This document shows positions 1 to 7,500 of a stretch of 64,000 nt of DNA, piece after piece. The DNA is from Actinomadura_E scrupuli (GTDB taxonomy: Bacteria; Actinomycetota; Actinomycetes; Streptosporangiales; Streptosporangiaceae). The position numbers were made by a program, and so were the translations under genes. The notes beneath the pieces are model-generated. The model ran no database searches and was not told where the DNA came from. It saw only the letters and a list, made by a program, of their open reading frames with translations. Where the stretch lies: the NCBI RefSeq assembly GCF_050971785.1, contig NZ_JBPCCU010000009.1, forward strand, positions 186,001-250,000, read 5' to 3'. The stretch's first letter is position 1; the number at the start of each line of letters is the position of its first letter.

Positions 1-396
1 GGCGAGTTCGGGTTCGCGCTCGGCATCGCCGCCCTGGGCAGCCTCGGTACCGCCGTCTACCGCAACGAGATCACCGATGCGGTGCCCGCCGGGGTCCCGG
101 CGCAGGCGGCCGAGAGCGCCCGCGACACGCTCGCCGGCGCCGTCGCCGCGGCCGACGGCCTGCCCGGCGACCTCGGCGCGGCGCTGCTCGCCCCCGCCCG
201 GCAGGCCTTCACCAGCGGGATGCAGGCGACGGCCGCGATCAGCGCCGCTCTCCTCGCCGTCGTCGCCGTCGTCGCCGTCGTCCTGCTCCGGCACGTACGG
301 CCCCTCGGGGAGACGCGGCCGGACCCCGCCGGAGACGCCGCCGATACCGCACCGGCGGAGACGGCCGGCGCCGAGGCCGTGGAGGCGGCCGTCTGA
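1..396 (+). CDS. MFS drug exporter, DHA2 family, C-terminal fragment
   Basis: The gene enters from the left edge; only its last 131 codons are visible, in an open frame from base 1. Two hydrophobic stretches, at visible residues 1-20 and about 78-97, are separated by an extracytoplasmic-looking loop and followed by a charged, Ala/Glu-rich tail. The spacing and sequence fit the last two helices of a 14-helix QacA/EmrB-type proton-coupled exporter of the inner membrane. Substrate cannot be told from this part. It converges on the ImmA/IrrE gene with about 50 bp between them. Confidence 0.75.
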   Translation, partial: GEFGFALGIAALGSLGTAVYRNEITDAVPAGVPAQAAESARDTLAGAVAAADGLPGDLGAALLAPARQAFTSGMQATAAISAALLAVVAVVAVVLLRHVRPLGETRPDPAGDAADTAPAETAGAEAVEAAV

Positions 397-445
397 GCCG
401 GGCTCCGGTGCCCGCCTCCGCCCACGCGGGCACCGGCCGGACGGC

Positions 446-1570
446 TCAGTGCAGCGAGGGGCGGGATCGGCCGGGGATCAGCAGGTCGAGGTCGGCGCGG
501 GTGACGCGCGCTCTGCCGGCCAGCCGGTCGCGGCCGGTCCCGGAGTCGCAGGACAGCTCGACGGCCCTGGTGAGCATGGTGGGGTTCTCGAGCGGGCGGG
601 GCGCCCCGGGTTCGTGGCGGCGCCAGCCCCGCGCGCTCATGGTCCCCATCGCGTTGCGGTAGGTGACCTCTTTCATGATCTTGAGAGTGCGGGCGCGGTA
701 GAGCAGGGCCGCCATGCTGACCCCCCACGTGGACTTGAGCGCGGCGAGGCGGGCCCAGTCGGCGGTGCGCGGAAGGCTGTCCGCGATATCCGACTCGGGC
801 ATGAGGAACTCGGCGGCGAACCGGTTGGCCTGATCCTCCACGATCTTGCTGCCGGGTTCGGCGTCGGCGTGCATGACCAGGTGGCCGAGCTCGTGCGCGC
901 CGTCGAAACGATTGCGCCAGTAGTCGCCCTTGGCGGGGTTGAACATGACCATGGGGCGCGGATGCGCGCTCACGCTGAACGCGTCCACGCGCTCGGTGGA
1001 CGGCGGTAGCACGATCACCACGACCCCGTGCGTCTCCAGCAGCCGCACCAGGTGCGGGACCGGGCCCGGCGCGGCCACCATGGCCTCGCGGGCGAGCAGG
1101 GCGGCGCGCACCGGGCCAGGTCCGGCGATCTCGTCCGGTACGACCGGCCATTCCGGCAGCGTGACCTCGGGGAACTCCACCAGGTCCTCGAGCGCGGCGA
1201 CCACGTCGGCGGCGATCCGCCCGTAGGCGAGCGCCTGGTCCCGCTCGACCTGAGTGGTGGAGCGCAGCGACCGGAAGTGGGCATGGGCGGTGTCCAGCAC
1301 CGCGGAGCCGTGACCGGCCTGGAAGAACTCGACCGGCACGCCGAGGCACAGCGCCAGCCGGACCAGCGTGCGCTCCGACGGCCGGTGCACACCGGCTTCG
1401 TACTGCCCGATCGCGGTGGGCGTGGTCCCCACACTGTCGGCGAGCTGGTTCTTGCGGAGCCCGCGCAGCCGGCGGGCCAGGGTCAGCCGCTCGCAGTCGA
1501 ACAGCAGCCGGGCCTCGGCGACCCGCCCGCCGGTCTGCCGTGCTCGTTGCCCATCGCCCGGATCGTTCAC
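446..1570 (-). CDS. XRE-family HTH protein with ImmA/IrrE metallopeptidase domain
   Basis: The 374-residue protein has an XRE helix-turn-helix at about residues 30-83 and a zinc metallopeptidase domain with HELGH at 226-230; Glu254 in FAAEFLMP is the expected third ligand. Proteins of this design (ImmA, IrrE/DdrO pairs) cleave or control repressors after stress. The start is GTG at 1570, and its first bases overlap the TGA of the upstream gene (GTGA), so the two are very probably translationally coupled. The partner therefore is a good candidate substrate, toxin or antitoxin. About 75 residues follow the peptidase core without a family I recognise. Confidence 0.9.
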   Translation of the reverse strand: MNDPGDGQRARQTGGRVAEARLLFDCERLTLARRLRGLRKNQLADSVGTTPTAIGQYEAGVHRPSERTLVRLALCLGVPVEFFQAGHGSAVLDTAHAHFRSLRSTTQVERDQALAYGRIAADVVAALEDLVEFPEVTLPEWPVVPDEIAGPGPVRAALLAREAMVAAPGPVPHLVRLLETHGVVVIVLPPSTERVDAFSVSAHPRPMVMFNPAKGDYWRNRFDGAHELGHLVMHADAEPGSKIVEDQANRFAAEFLMPESDIADSLPRTADWARLAALKSTWGVSMAALLYRARTLKIMKEVTYRNAMGTMSARGWRRHEPGAPRPLENPTMLTRAVELSCDSGTGRDRLAGRARVTRADLDLLIPGRSRPSLH

Positions 1571-2289
1571 TTCGCCGTTTCAGCGTCGGTGTCCCGGCCC
1601 CGCGCCCGCGGCCGGAGGGCCACGTCGTCCTCGTCGTCGCCCCACAGCGGGACCGTCGGCTCGGCGAGGCCGCGGCGGGGATCAGGGCCCAGGGTGTCGG
1701 GCGTGAGCGGCAGCCGCCACCACCAGGCCGACCCCCCGTCGGCGTTGAACCTCGGCCGGCCGAGGAACAGCTCCATCTCCAGCGGCGCCTCGGTCGCACT
1801 GTGCGCCAGCACCAGGGTGAGCGGCGCCTGGACGTCCGCGAAGGGGTCGTCCCGCTCGATGCCCAGGTCGAGTGAGAGCTGCGGGTCCTCGCCGTACTCC
1901 TGCTTGGCGACCGCCTGCTTGGTGGAGCTCAGCTGGTCCCAGCGGATCGTGTCCACCGCGCCGAAGTCGTGCCGCTTGAGCAGGATGCGGTACGGCCCGT
2001 ACCGCCAGCCCGCCGAGCCGTTGAGGTTGTCCCGCGCGACCCCCGGCAGGGCGGCGGAGCCGGACTCCCGCCCGGCCGGTGCCGGCGCGAACGGGCCCAG
2101 CTCGAAGACGCGGTCGAGCTGGGACTCCAGGACGTCGAAGGAGGTGTAGCCGAACGAGCGCTCCTTGAACCCCGCCGACCGGCTCAGCGCGCCGAACACG
2201 ATCCTGGTCGTCGCCTCGTGCGCCTCGCTCAGCGCGTGCAGAAAGCCGGACTCGAGAAGTGCTTCCCAGATCTCCTGCCGCTCCGCCAC
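1567..2289 (-). CDS. Unknown 240-residue protein coupled to the ImmA/IrrE gene
   Basis: I do not recognise a family. With the GTG start at 2289 the product is 240 residues: a helical-looking N-terminus (ERQEIWEALLESGFLHALSE), an aromatic/charged middle (GWRYGPYRILLKRHD), and an acidic-then-basic tail. No signal peptide or membrane segment is visible. Start choice rests on a -10 like TAGAGT at 2302-2297, which would put transcription start on the GTG itself (leaderless); ATG at 2316 is in frame but lacks a Shine-Dalgarno sequence. The downstream XRE/ImmA-IrrE gene overlaps its stop, which suggests a two-gene stress or conflict module. Confidence 0.75.
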   Translation of the reverse strand: MAERQEIWEALLESGFLHALSEAHEATTRIVFGALSRSAGFKERSFGYTSFDVLESQLDRVFELGPFAPAPAGRESGSAALPGVARDNLNGSAGWRYGPYRILLKRHDFGAVDTIRWDQLSSTKQAVAKQEYGEDPQLSLDLGIERDDPFADVQAPLTLVLAHSATEAPLEMELFLGRPRFNADGGSAWWWRLPLTPDTLGPDPRRGLAEPTVPLWGDDEDDVALRPRARGRDTDAETAK

Positions 2290-2296
2290 GCACGGA

Positions 2297-2302
2297 ACTC
2301 TA
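2297..2302 (-). promoter_or_regulatory. -10 element of a leaderless promoter
   Basis: TAGAGT on the minus strand fits TANNNT, and seven bases separate it from the GTG at 2289. No convincing -35 hexamer is seen. The placement supports leaderless translation of the 240-residue gene. Confidence 0.4.
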
Positions 2303-2439
2303 GCCCACGGGAGCATTCGGCGCGTGAAAATGAAGTCGCGTCCTCGATCATCGAGGATCACCCAGCCGCAGGGTGATCGTTGTTCAAGACGCCGCGGGGG
2401 AGCCCGGCTCAGCCCGCCACCGTGTCGTAGGACAGCATC

Positions 2440-2679
2440 ATGACACCGCAGGAGGCCAACCCGGCCGGTCACCACGCCCATCCTCCGACGATGACCCCCG
2501 GCGCGGACGATCGCCGGCGCTCCTACGGCCGGCGGGTCGGCGACCGCTTCCCGGTCCACCCGCCCAACCGTGCCGTGGAACTGGCCAAGGGGATCATCGC
2601 GATGGCCGGCGCGGCCTTCGTCGTCGCGGTGCTGCTGATGGTCGGGGTCTGGCTCTGCCGGTCGTTGTTCCAGAGCTGA
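2440..2679 (+). CDS. Small single-pass membrane protein
   Basis: The 79-residue product has a His/Pro-rich, then Arg-rich cytoplasmic-looking N-terminus (1-47) and one transmembrane helix at about 50-72 (IIAMAGAAFVVAVLLMVGVW). ATG at 2440 is preceded by AGGA at a good distance. No family is recognised. It lies just upstream of a four-helix membrane protein gene, and a 12-bp tandem repeat fills the space between them. Confidence 0.6.
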   Translation: MTPQEANPAGHHAHPPTMTPGADDRRRSYGRRVGDRFPVHPPNRAVELAKGIIAMAGAAFVVAVLLMVGVWLCRSLFQS

Positions 2680-2687
2680 CCCGGTCC

Positions 2688-2795
2688 GGAGGCGTGTCCG
2701 AAAAAGTGTCCGAAGCAGTGTCGGGAGGCGTGTCCGGAGGCGTGTCGGGAGGCGTGTTTAGAGCCGCCGGGGAGAGGCACTAAGGAGGCGTGATC
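2688..2795 (+). repeat. 12-bp tandem repeat, six clear copies plus one in register over a start codon
   Basis: Six 12-mers occupy 2688-2759, consensus GGAGGCGTGTCS (copies 2 and 3 are degenerate: GAAAAAGTGTCC, GAAGCAGTGTCG). Two decayed units follow, then a ninth unit in perfect register at 2784-2795 (GGAGGCGTGATC), whose GGAGG and GTG are the Shine-Dalgarno-like stretch and start codon of the next gene. The array starts 8 bp after the previous stop codon. Confidence 0.85.
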
Positions 2796-3404
2796 GACGG
2801 TGCGCACCCCCCAGGCGGAGACCCCGGCCGCACGTCCGAGGCGGAGCCGGCCGGCCGGGCCCATGGCCCCGCGCGGCTGGTGGAGACACCGGAGTCCTCG
2901 CACACCGAAGTCCTGGAAGGGCAGATCGCCCTCCAGTCGCGGGTGGTGCCGCGCTGGATCGGCTGCGTCATCATCGCCACCGGCATCGTGATGCTGCCCT
3001 GGGTCGCCGGCCTGGCCGTCTTCCTGCCCGACCGGCACGAGGCGGCGGACTACGGCACCTCGTGGGTCGGGTTCGACCTGCTGCTGTGCGCCGTGCTCCT
3101 GCGCACCGGATGGCTGGCGTGGCGCGGCCGCGAGCACATCGAGCTCACCGCGGCGATGACCGGCACGCTCCTGGTGGTCGACGCGTGGTTCGACGTGATG
3201 ACCTCGTCGAACGCGAGCGAGTTCCGGACGGCGCTGTTGCTGGCGATCTTCGCGGAGCTGCCGATGGCGGCGTTCTGCCTGTGGATCGCCGGCCGAGTGG
3301 AGTTCCGCCGTCAGGAGCGCGCCCGGATCATGGGCCGGCTCGTCCGGCGGCTGCGCCACGAGCGGAGGGTCTCCGGCGTCGCCGAACCCCCCGACGCCGC
3401 ATGA
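2790..3404 (+). CDS. Four-helix integral membrane protein of unknown function
   Basis: The product has up to 204 residues: a disordered Gly/Pro/Glu-rich N-terminus of about 45 residues, then four hydrophobic segments near 57-80, 95-110, 122-142 and 154-172, ending in an Arg-rich cytoplasmic tail. The second and third helices contain conserved-looking polar residues (TSWVGFDLL, LLVVDAWFDVM). I know the layout from uncharacterised actinobacterial membrane proteins but no function. GTG at 2790 directly abuts AAGGAGG, a spacing too short for normal initiation; in-frame GTG at 2880 is the alternative start and would remove most of the disordered head. Confidence 0.65.
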   Translation: MIDGAHPPGGDPGRTSEAEPAGRAHGPARLVETPESSHTEVLEGQIALQSRVVPRWIGCVIIATGIVMLPWVAGLAVFLPDRHEAADYGTSWVGFDLLLCAVLLRTGWLAWRGREHIELTAAMTGTLLVVDAWFDVMTSSNASEFRTALLLAIFAELPMAAFCLWIAGRVEFRRQERARIMGRLVRRLRHERRVSGVAEPPDAA

Positions 3405-3440
3405 CAGCACTCGCACCCGACCAGTCACCACCCGGCCCAC

Positions 3441-3472
3441 CCAGGACCGGCTCGCCCCAGGACCGGCTCACT
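3441..3472 (+). repeat. 16-bp direct repeat, two copies
   Basis: CCAGGACCGGCTCGCC is followed directly by CCAGGACCGGCTCACT. The pair sits 36 bp after the stop codon of the membrane protein gene and touches the stop of the convergent STAS gene. Confidence 0.8.
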
Positions 3473-3869
3473 CGACGCAGGCGGAGGGGTCCCTCCAGCG
3501 GCGGATCCGTGGTGAGCGGATGCCCGGCGGCCTGTCGTGCAGCGCCGATTCGACGGTGCGGTACACGGCGAGATCGTGTCGCAATCCGCTGATCTTCAGC
3601 AGGCGGTCGACCGGGTCGCTGGGCCGGGCGATCACCACGCTGCCGCCGTGGTCCTCCAGGTCGGTGGAGGCGTCGGCCAGCACCCGCAGGCCGGTGGAGC
3701 CCATGAAGCCGACCTCCATCAGATCGATGATGAGATGAGGGCTGTACTGCGAGCGAGCCTTGCGGATGCAGTCGTCGAGCTGACCGGCGGACGCGATGTC
3801 GATCTCACCTGCCACACTGATCACGGCCGACTCGTCGCGCCGTCGGATGTTCAGATGGAGCCTGTTCAT
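3468..3869 (-). CDS. STAS-domain anti-sigma factor antagonist
   Basis: The 133-residue protein is a single STAS domain (about residues 3-108) with the family core IDLMEVGFMGSTGLRVLADA. Ser58 (MGST) occupies the position that RsbW-type kinases phosphorylate in SpoIIAA/RsbV. Such proteins bind an anti-sigma kinase and free a stress or developmental sigma factor. No anti-sigma kinase or cognate sigma gene is adjacent, so the partner must be elsewhere. A basic tail of about 25 residues (RSPRIRRWRDPS) extends past the domain. ATG at 3869 begins a typical N-terminal strand. Confidence 0.88.
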   Translation of the reverse strand: MNRLHLNIRRRDESAVISVAGEIDIASAGQLDDCIRKARSQYSPHLIIDLMEVGFMGSTGLRVLADASTDLEDHGGSVVIARPSDPVDRLLKISGLRHDLAVYRTVESALHDRPPGIRSPRIRRWRDPSACVE

Positions 3870-4000
3870 CTGACAGGTGTGCCCGTCACTCGCGAAATAA
3901 ACGGGCCGCTGCTCGCCGCCACGGGCCGGGCGGCATGTCCGCCGGGCCGGATCCGCAAGGCCCGCTCGCAGCCGGGCTCCGCCCCTCCCCGGCTATCTCC

Positions 4001-4048
4001 CGGTCGTGTCCCGCGGCATGTGCCGCGTCGTGTGCCGCGTCATCGCCG
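4001..4048 (-). repeat. 12-bp imperfect tandem repeat, four units
   Basis: Read on the plus strand the units are CGGTCGTGTCCC, GCGGCATGTGCC, GCGTCGTGTGCC and GCGTCATCGCCG. The array lies across and just beyond the stop codon (4040) of the minus-strand membrane protein gene. Confidence 0.65.
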
Positions 4049-4411
4049 GCGCGACCGCCCGCCGTGCTCGGTCTCATGCGCCCGGGCGGCCAGCTCGCCC
4101 TGCGGGCCCCACCGGCGGATGGCCGCGTAGCCGACACCGATGCCGACCGCCACCGGCCATTCGAGGACCTGGGCGATGGCGAGCACGCCGAGACCGGCGT
4201 ACAGCGGCAGCCCCTTCCGGGCGGGCAGGACACGGCCCACGATCGCGAAGGGCGCCATGGTGATGTCGACGATCGGCTGCGGGATCGTCAGGGTGACCCC
4301 CTCGTGCGGCCGGGCCTCCTGCACCCGTTCGGGGGGTGCGGCGCGCTGGGCCGGGCGGGACGGCGATCGCCTCGTCCTGGCCACGTCGGATGCTTGGTCG
4401 GTTCTGACCAT
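4040..4411 (-). CDS. Small membrane protein divergent from the P-type ATPase
   Basis: With the ATG at 4411 the product is 123 residues; GGAGG eight bases upstream makes this start better than an in-frame GTG at 4480. A basic N-terminal third is followed by a hydrophobic region at about 55-105 (APFAIVGRVL; LYAGLGVLAIAQVLEWPVAV) that should form two membrane passes or one pass and a hairpin. Function is unknown. It shares a 178-bp bidirectional promoter region with the ATPase gene, so the two may act together, for example as a small accessory subunit. Confidence 0.7.
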   Translation of the reverse strand: MVRTDQASDVARTRRSPSRPAQRAAPPERVQEARPHEGVTLTIPQPIVDITMAPFAIVGRVLPARKGLPLYAGLGVLAIAQVLEWPVAVGIGVGYAAIRRWGPQGELAARAHETEHGGRSRRR

Positions 4412-4517
4412 GTCTATCGCCTCCAGCTGTGCGGATTCCCTGTCCTTACCCGCAAAAGGGCGGTCACTATCCGAAGTCACCGCAGCTCAGAACAGGCAGA
4501 TCAAGGTTTCACCGCCG

Positions 4518-4546
4518 GTGTCAAGGTCATCTGGCCGGGGTAGGTT
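4518..4546 (+). promoter_or_regulatory. Candidate promoter of the P-type ATPase gene
   Basis: GTGTCA and TAGGTT are spaced by 17 bp, a housekeeping-type arrangement 43 bp upstream of the ATG at 4590. The -35 matches four of six consensus positions. Confidence 0.35.
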
Positions 4547-4589
4547 CTTCAACTCCCAGGCGGAGGAGAACAGCGACGGGGGGACGTCG

Positions 4590-7500
4590 ATGGGGCTCTT
4601 GTCGGCGGCCACTCTGGCGCCACGTGTGCTGATGGCACCCGTGATGCGGTCCGCGCAGCTCGTGAGCACCCTGTCCGCCCGTACCGGGCTGGCCAATCTC
4701 GTCGGCCCGCGCAGGCAGCGCCGCGTGTGGTCCCAGGACGGACGCGCCTACATCGAGGTGCGCGGGATCACGGCCGGCGGTCCCCGGCCGCGCCAGGCGC
4801 TCGAGACCGCGCTGCGCCGGCTGGACGGCGTGCTCGAGGTGGAGACCAACGTGGTGACCGGTGAGGCCGTCGTCGCGTTCGACGAGGAGCACCTGGGCCT
4901 GAGCCTGGACCTGATGGTGGAGACGGTCGAGGAGGTCGAGGAGGCCCTGGGCGTCCGGGACGAGAGCCTGCCCGGCCAGGGACATCCGGCCGATCCCGAG
5001 CCGCTCACCGCGGAGACGCTCGCGCTCATGGCCGACGGAGTGGCCATCGCGGTGGCCACCGCCGGCCGGGTCGTCCGGCTGCCCAGGGTGCACCGCGGCG
5101 CCAGGCTGTTGTTCTCCGTCCTGGACAACCAGCCGCGGTTACGGCGGCAGGTGGAGGCCCGGCTCGGGCCGTACGGCACCGACTTCGTGCTGGCGATGGG
5201 CAACGCGGTGGTCCACGGGCTCACCCAGGAGCCGACGATGCTGGTCGTGGACGGGCTGCACCGGATGCTGCAGGTGGCGGAGCTGCGGGAGCGGCGGGCG
5301 GCCTGGTCGCGACGGGAGCCGGAGATCGCCGCGGGCGGCCTGCCGGCCCAGGCGCCCGAGCGGCGGGATCGGCCCTGCCCGCTCCCCGCCGGCCCGCTGG
5401 AGTCCTACGACGACCGCGCCGCGCTGGCCGCACTCGTCGGCACCGGCGGGATACTGGCGCTCACCCGCGACCCGGGCACCGCGGCCGACCTGCTGCTCGC
5501 GGCGGTCCCGAGGGCGGCGCGGCTCGGCCGGGAGGGGTTCGCCGCCATGCTGGACCGCCTGCTGGCGCGGCAGGGCGTGGTGACCATGGACACCAGGGCC
5601 TACCGGCGGATGGAACGGCTGAGCGCGGTCGTCTTCGACGCGGCGGTGTTCTGCGACGACGGCGTGCAGATCCTGGGCGCCCGCGGCCACGGCTCCGTGG
5701 ACGACCGGGAGGTCTGGCGCGCCGCGGTCCGGCTGCTCGCCGACGATCCGGAGATCCGCGGCCTGCCGGATGCGGAGGGCCGCCGGCTGAAGCGGCTCGC
5801 GGGCGGCTCACCGGGCGATCCGCGGGGGTTGCGCGCGCGGGTCTCGGCTCCGGACGGCGACCCGCTCGGGGAGGTCCTCATCGGCTGCGGCATCCATCCG
5901 CTGGCGGACGCGACCCTGACCGCGGCACGGGTCAGCGACCTGAAGGTGCTGGTCACCGGCCATGCGAGCATCGCGGAGCTGATCTCCCAGGCCGACGCCA
6001 CGCTGGAGGTCACCGAGCCGCTGGCCGAGCACGTACGCCGGCTCCAGGCGGACGGGCACGGCGTGCTCCTGGTCGGCGGGGACGAAGCGGCGGCGCTCGC
6101 GGCGGACGTGTCCCTCTCGGTGATCAGGGAAGGCCGCCCGGCACTGTGGGGAGCGGACCTGATCTGCGGGCCCGGCCTCGAACAGGTATGGCGGCTCCTC
6201 GCGGCCGTCGGCACGGCGCGGGAGGCCACCCGGCGCGGGGTCCGGCTCGCGTTCGGCGGCTCCACCCTGGGCAGCCTGATGGCCGTCACCGGCCGACGGA
6301 CCCCGGCCGCGCTGAGCTTCGCTCCCGTGCACACCGCCGCGCTGATCGCACTGGTCGGCGGGGCGGTGTCGGGGCATCGCGCGGCGGTCCGCCCCTGCCC
6401 CCCGCCGACCCCCCGCCTCGCCTGGTACGCGATGGACGCCCAGACCGCGCTGCGGCGCGCCAGGAGACTCGCCGCCGTCCACGGCGCCCCGCGCGCGCCC
6501 GGCCGCCGGCTGCCGCGGCCGGCGCGGGCCGTGGCCGAACTCGCCCGCGCCGTGGAGTACGAGCTGCGCGACCCGCTCACACCGGTACTGGTCCTGGGTG
6601 CGGCGGCCTCCGCGATCGTCGGCTCGGGGATCGACGCCGCCCTGGTCGGCGGGGTGATGGTGGGCAACGCCATGATCGGCGGTGTCCAGCGGACCCGGGC
6701 GGAACACGCCCTCCGCCATCTGCTCGTCGAGCAGCACGCGCTGGGCCGCCGGCTCTGCGCCGATCAGTCACCCCTGCTGGAGCACCGGCCGGAGTCGGAG
6801 CTCGTGGACGCGTCGAAGCTGCGGATCGGGGACATCATCGCGCTGGAGCCCTCCGACGTCGTACCCGCGGACGCCCGGCTGCTGGACACCGACGATCTCG
6901 AGGTGGACGAGTCGAGCCTGACCGGAGAGTCCGTGCCGGTCGCCAAGTCGACCGTCTCGACTCCCGGGGCCGAGCTGGTGGACCGGACCTGCATGGTGCA
7001 CGAGGGCACCACCGTGCTCGCCGGACGGGCCCTGGCCGTGGTCGTCGCGACCGGCGACGCGACGGAGGCCGGCCGGGCCGCGGCGATGGCCGGGCCGGCC
7101 GTCGCCGCCGCCGGTGTGCAGGCCCAGCTGAACGAGCTGACGCGCGTGTCCCTGCCCGCGACCGCGGTGGGCGGAGCGCTGGTCAGTGCGCTGTCGTTCG
7201 CGCGCGGTGTCCAGGTGCGGGAAGCGGTCTCGTCGGGGATCGCGGTGGCGATCGCCGCGGTCCCGGAGGGACTGCCGCTGGTCGCCACCGTCGCCCAGCT
7301 GGCGGCCGCACGCCGGCTGTCGCGGCGTGACGTGCTCGTACGCAGCTCCCGGACGCTCGGTGCCCTCGGCCGGGTCGACACCCTGTGCTTCGACAAGACC
7401 GGCACCCTGACGGAGGGAAAGCTCACGCTCACCCGGTTGAGCAGCCCGACCGAGGACGTCGAGGCCACCTCGCCGACCGGCCACCGGCTGCTCGTCACGG

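Noticed and set aside
4140..4589. 150-residue N-terminal extension of the P-type ATPase
   Set aside because: It overlaps the well-started divergent membrane protein gene, has a non-family composition, and ATG 4590 has its own ribosome site.
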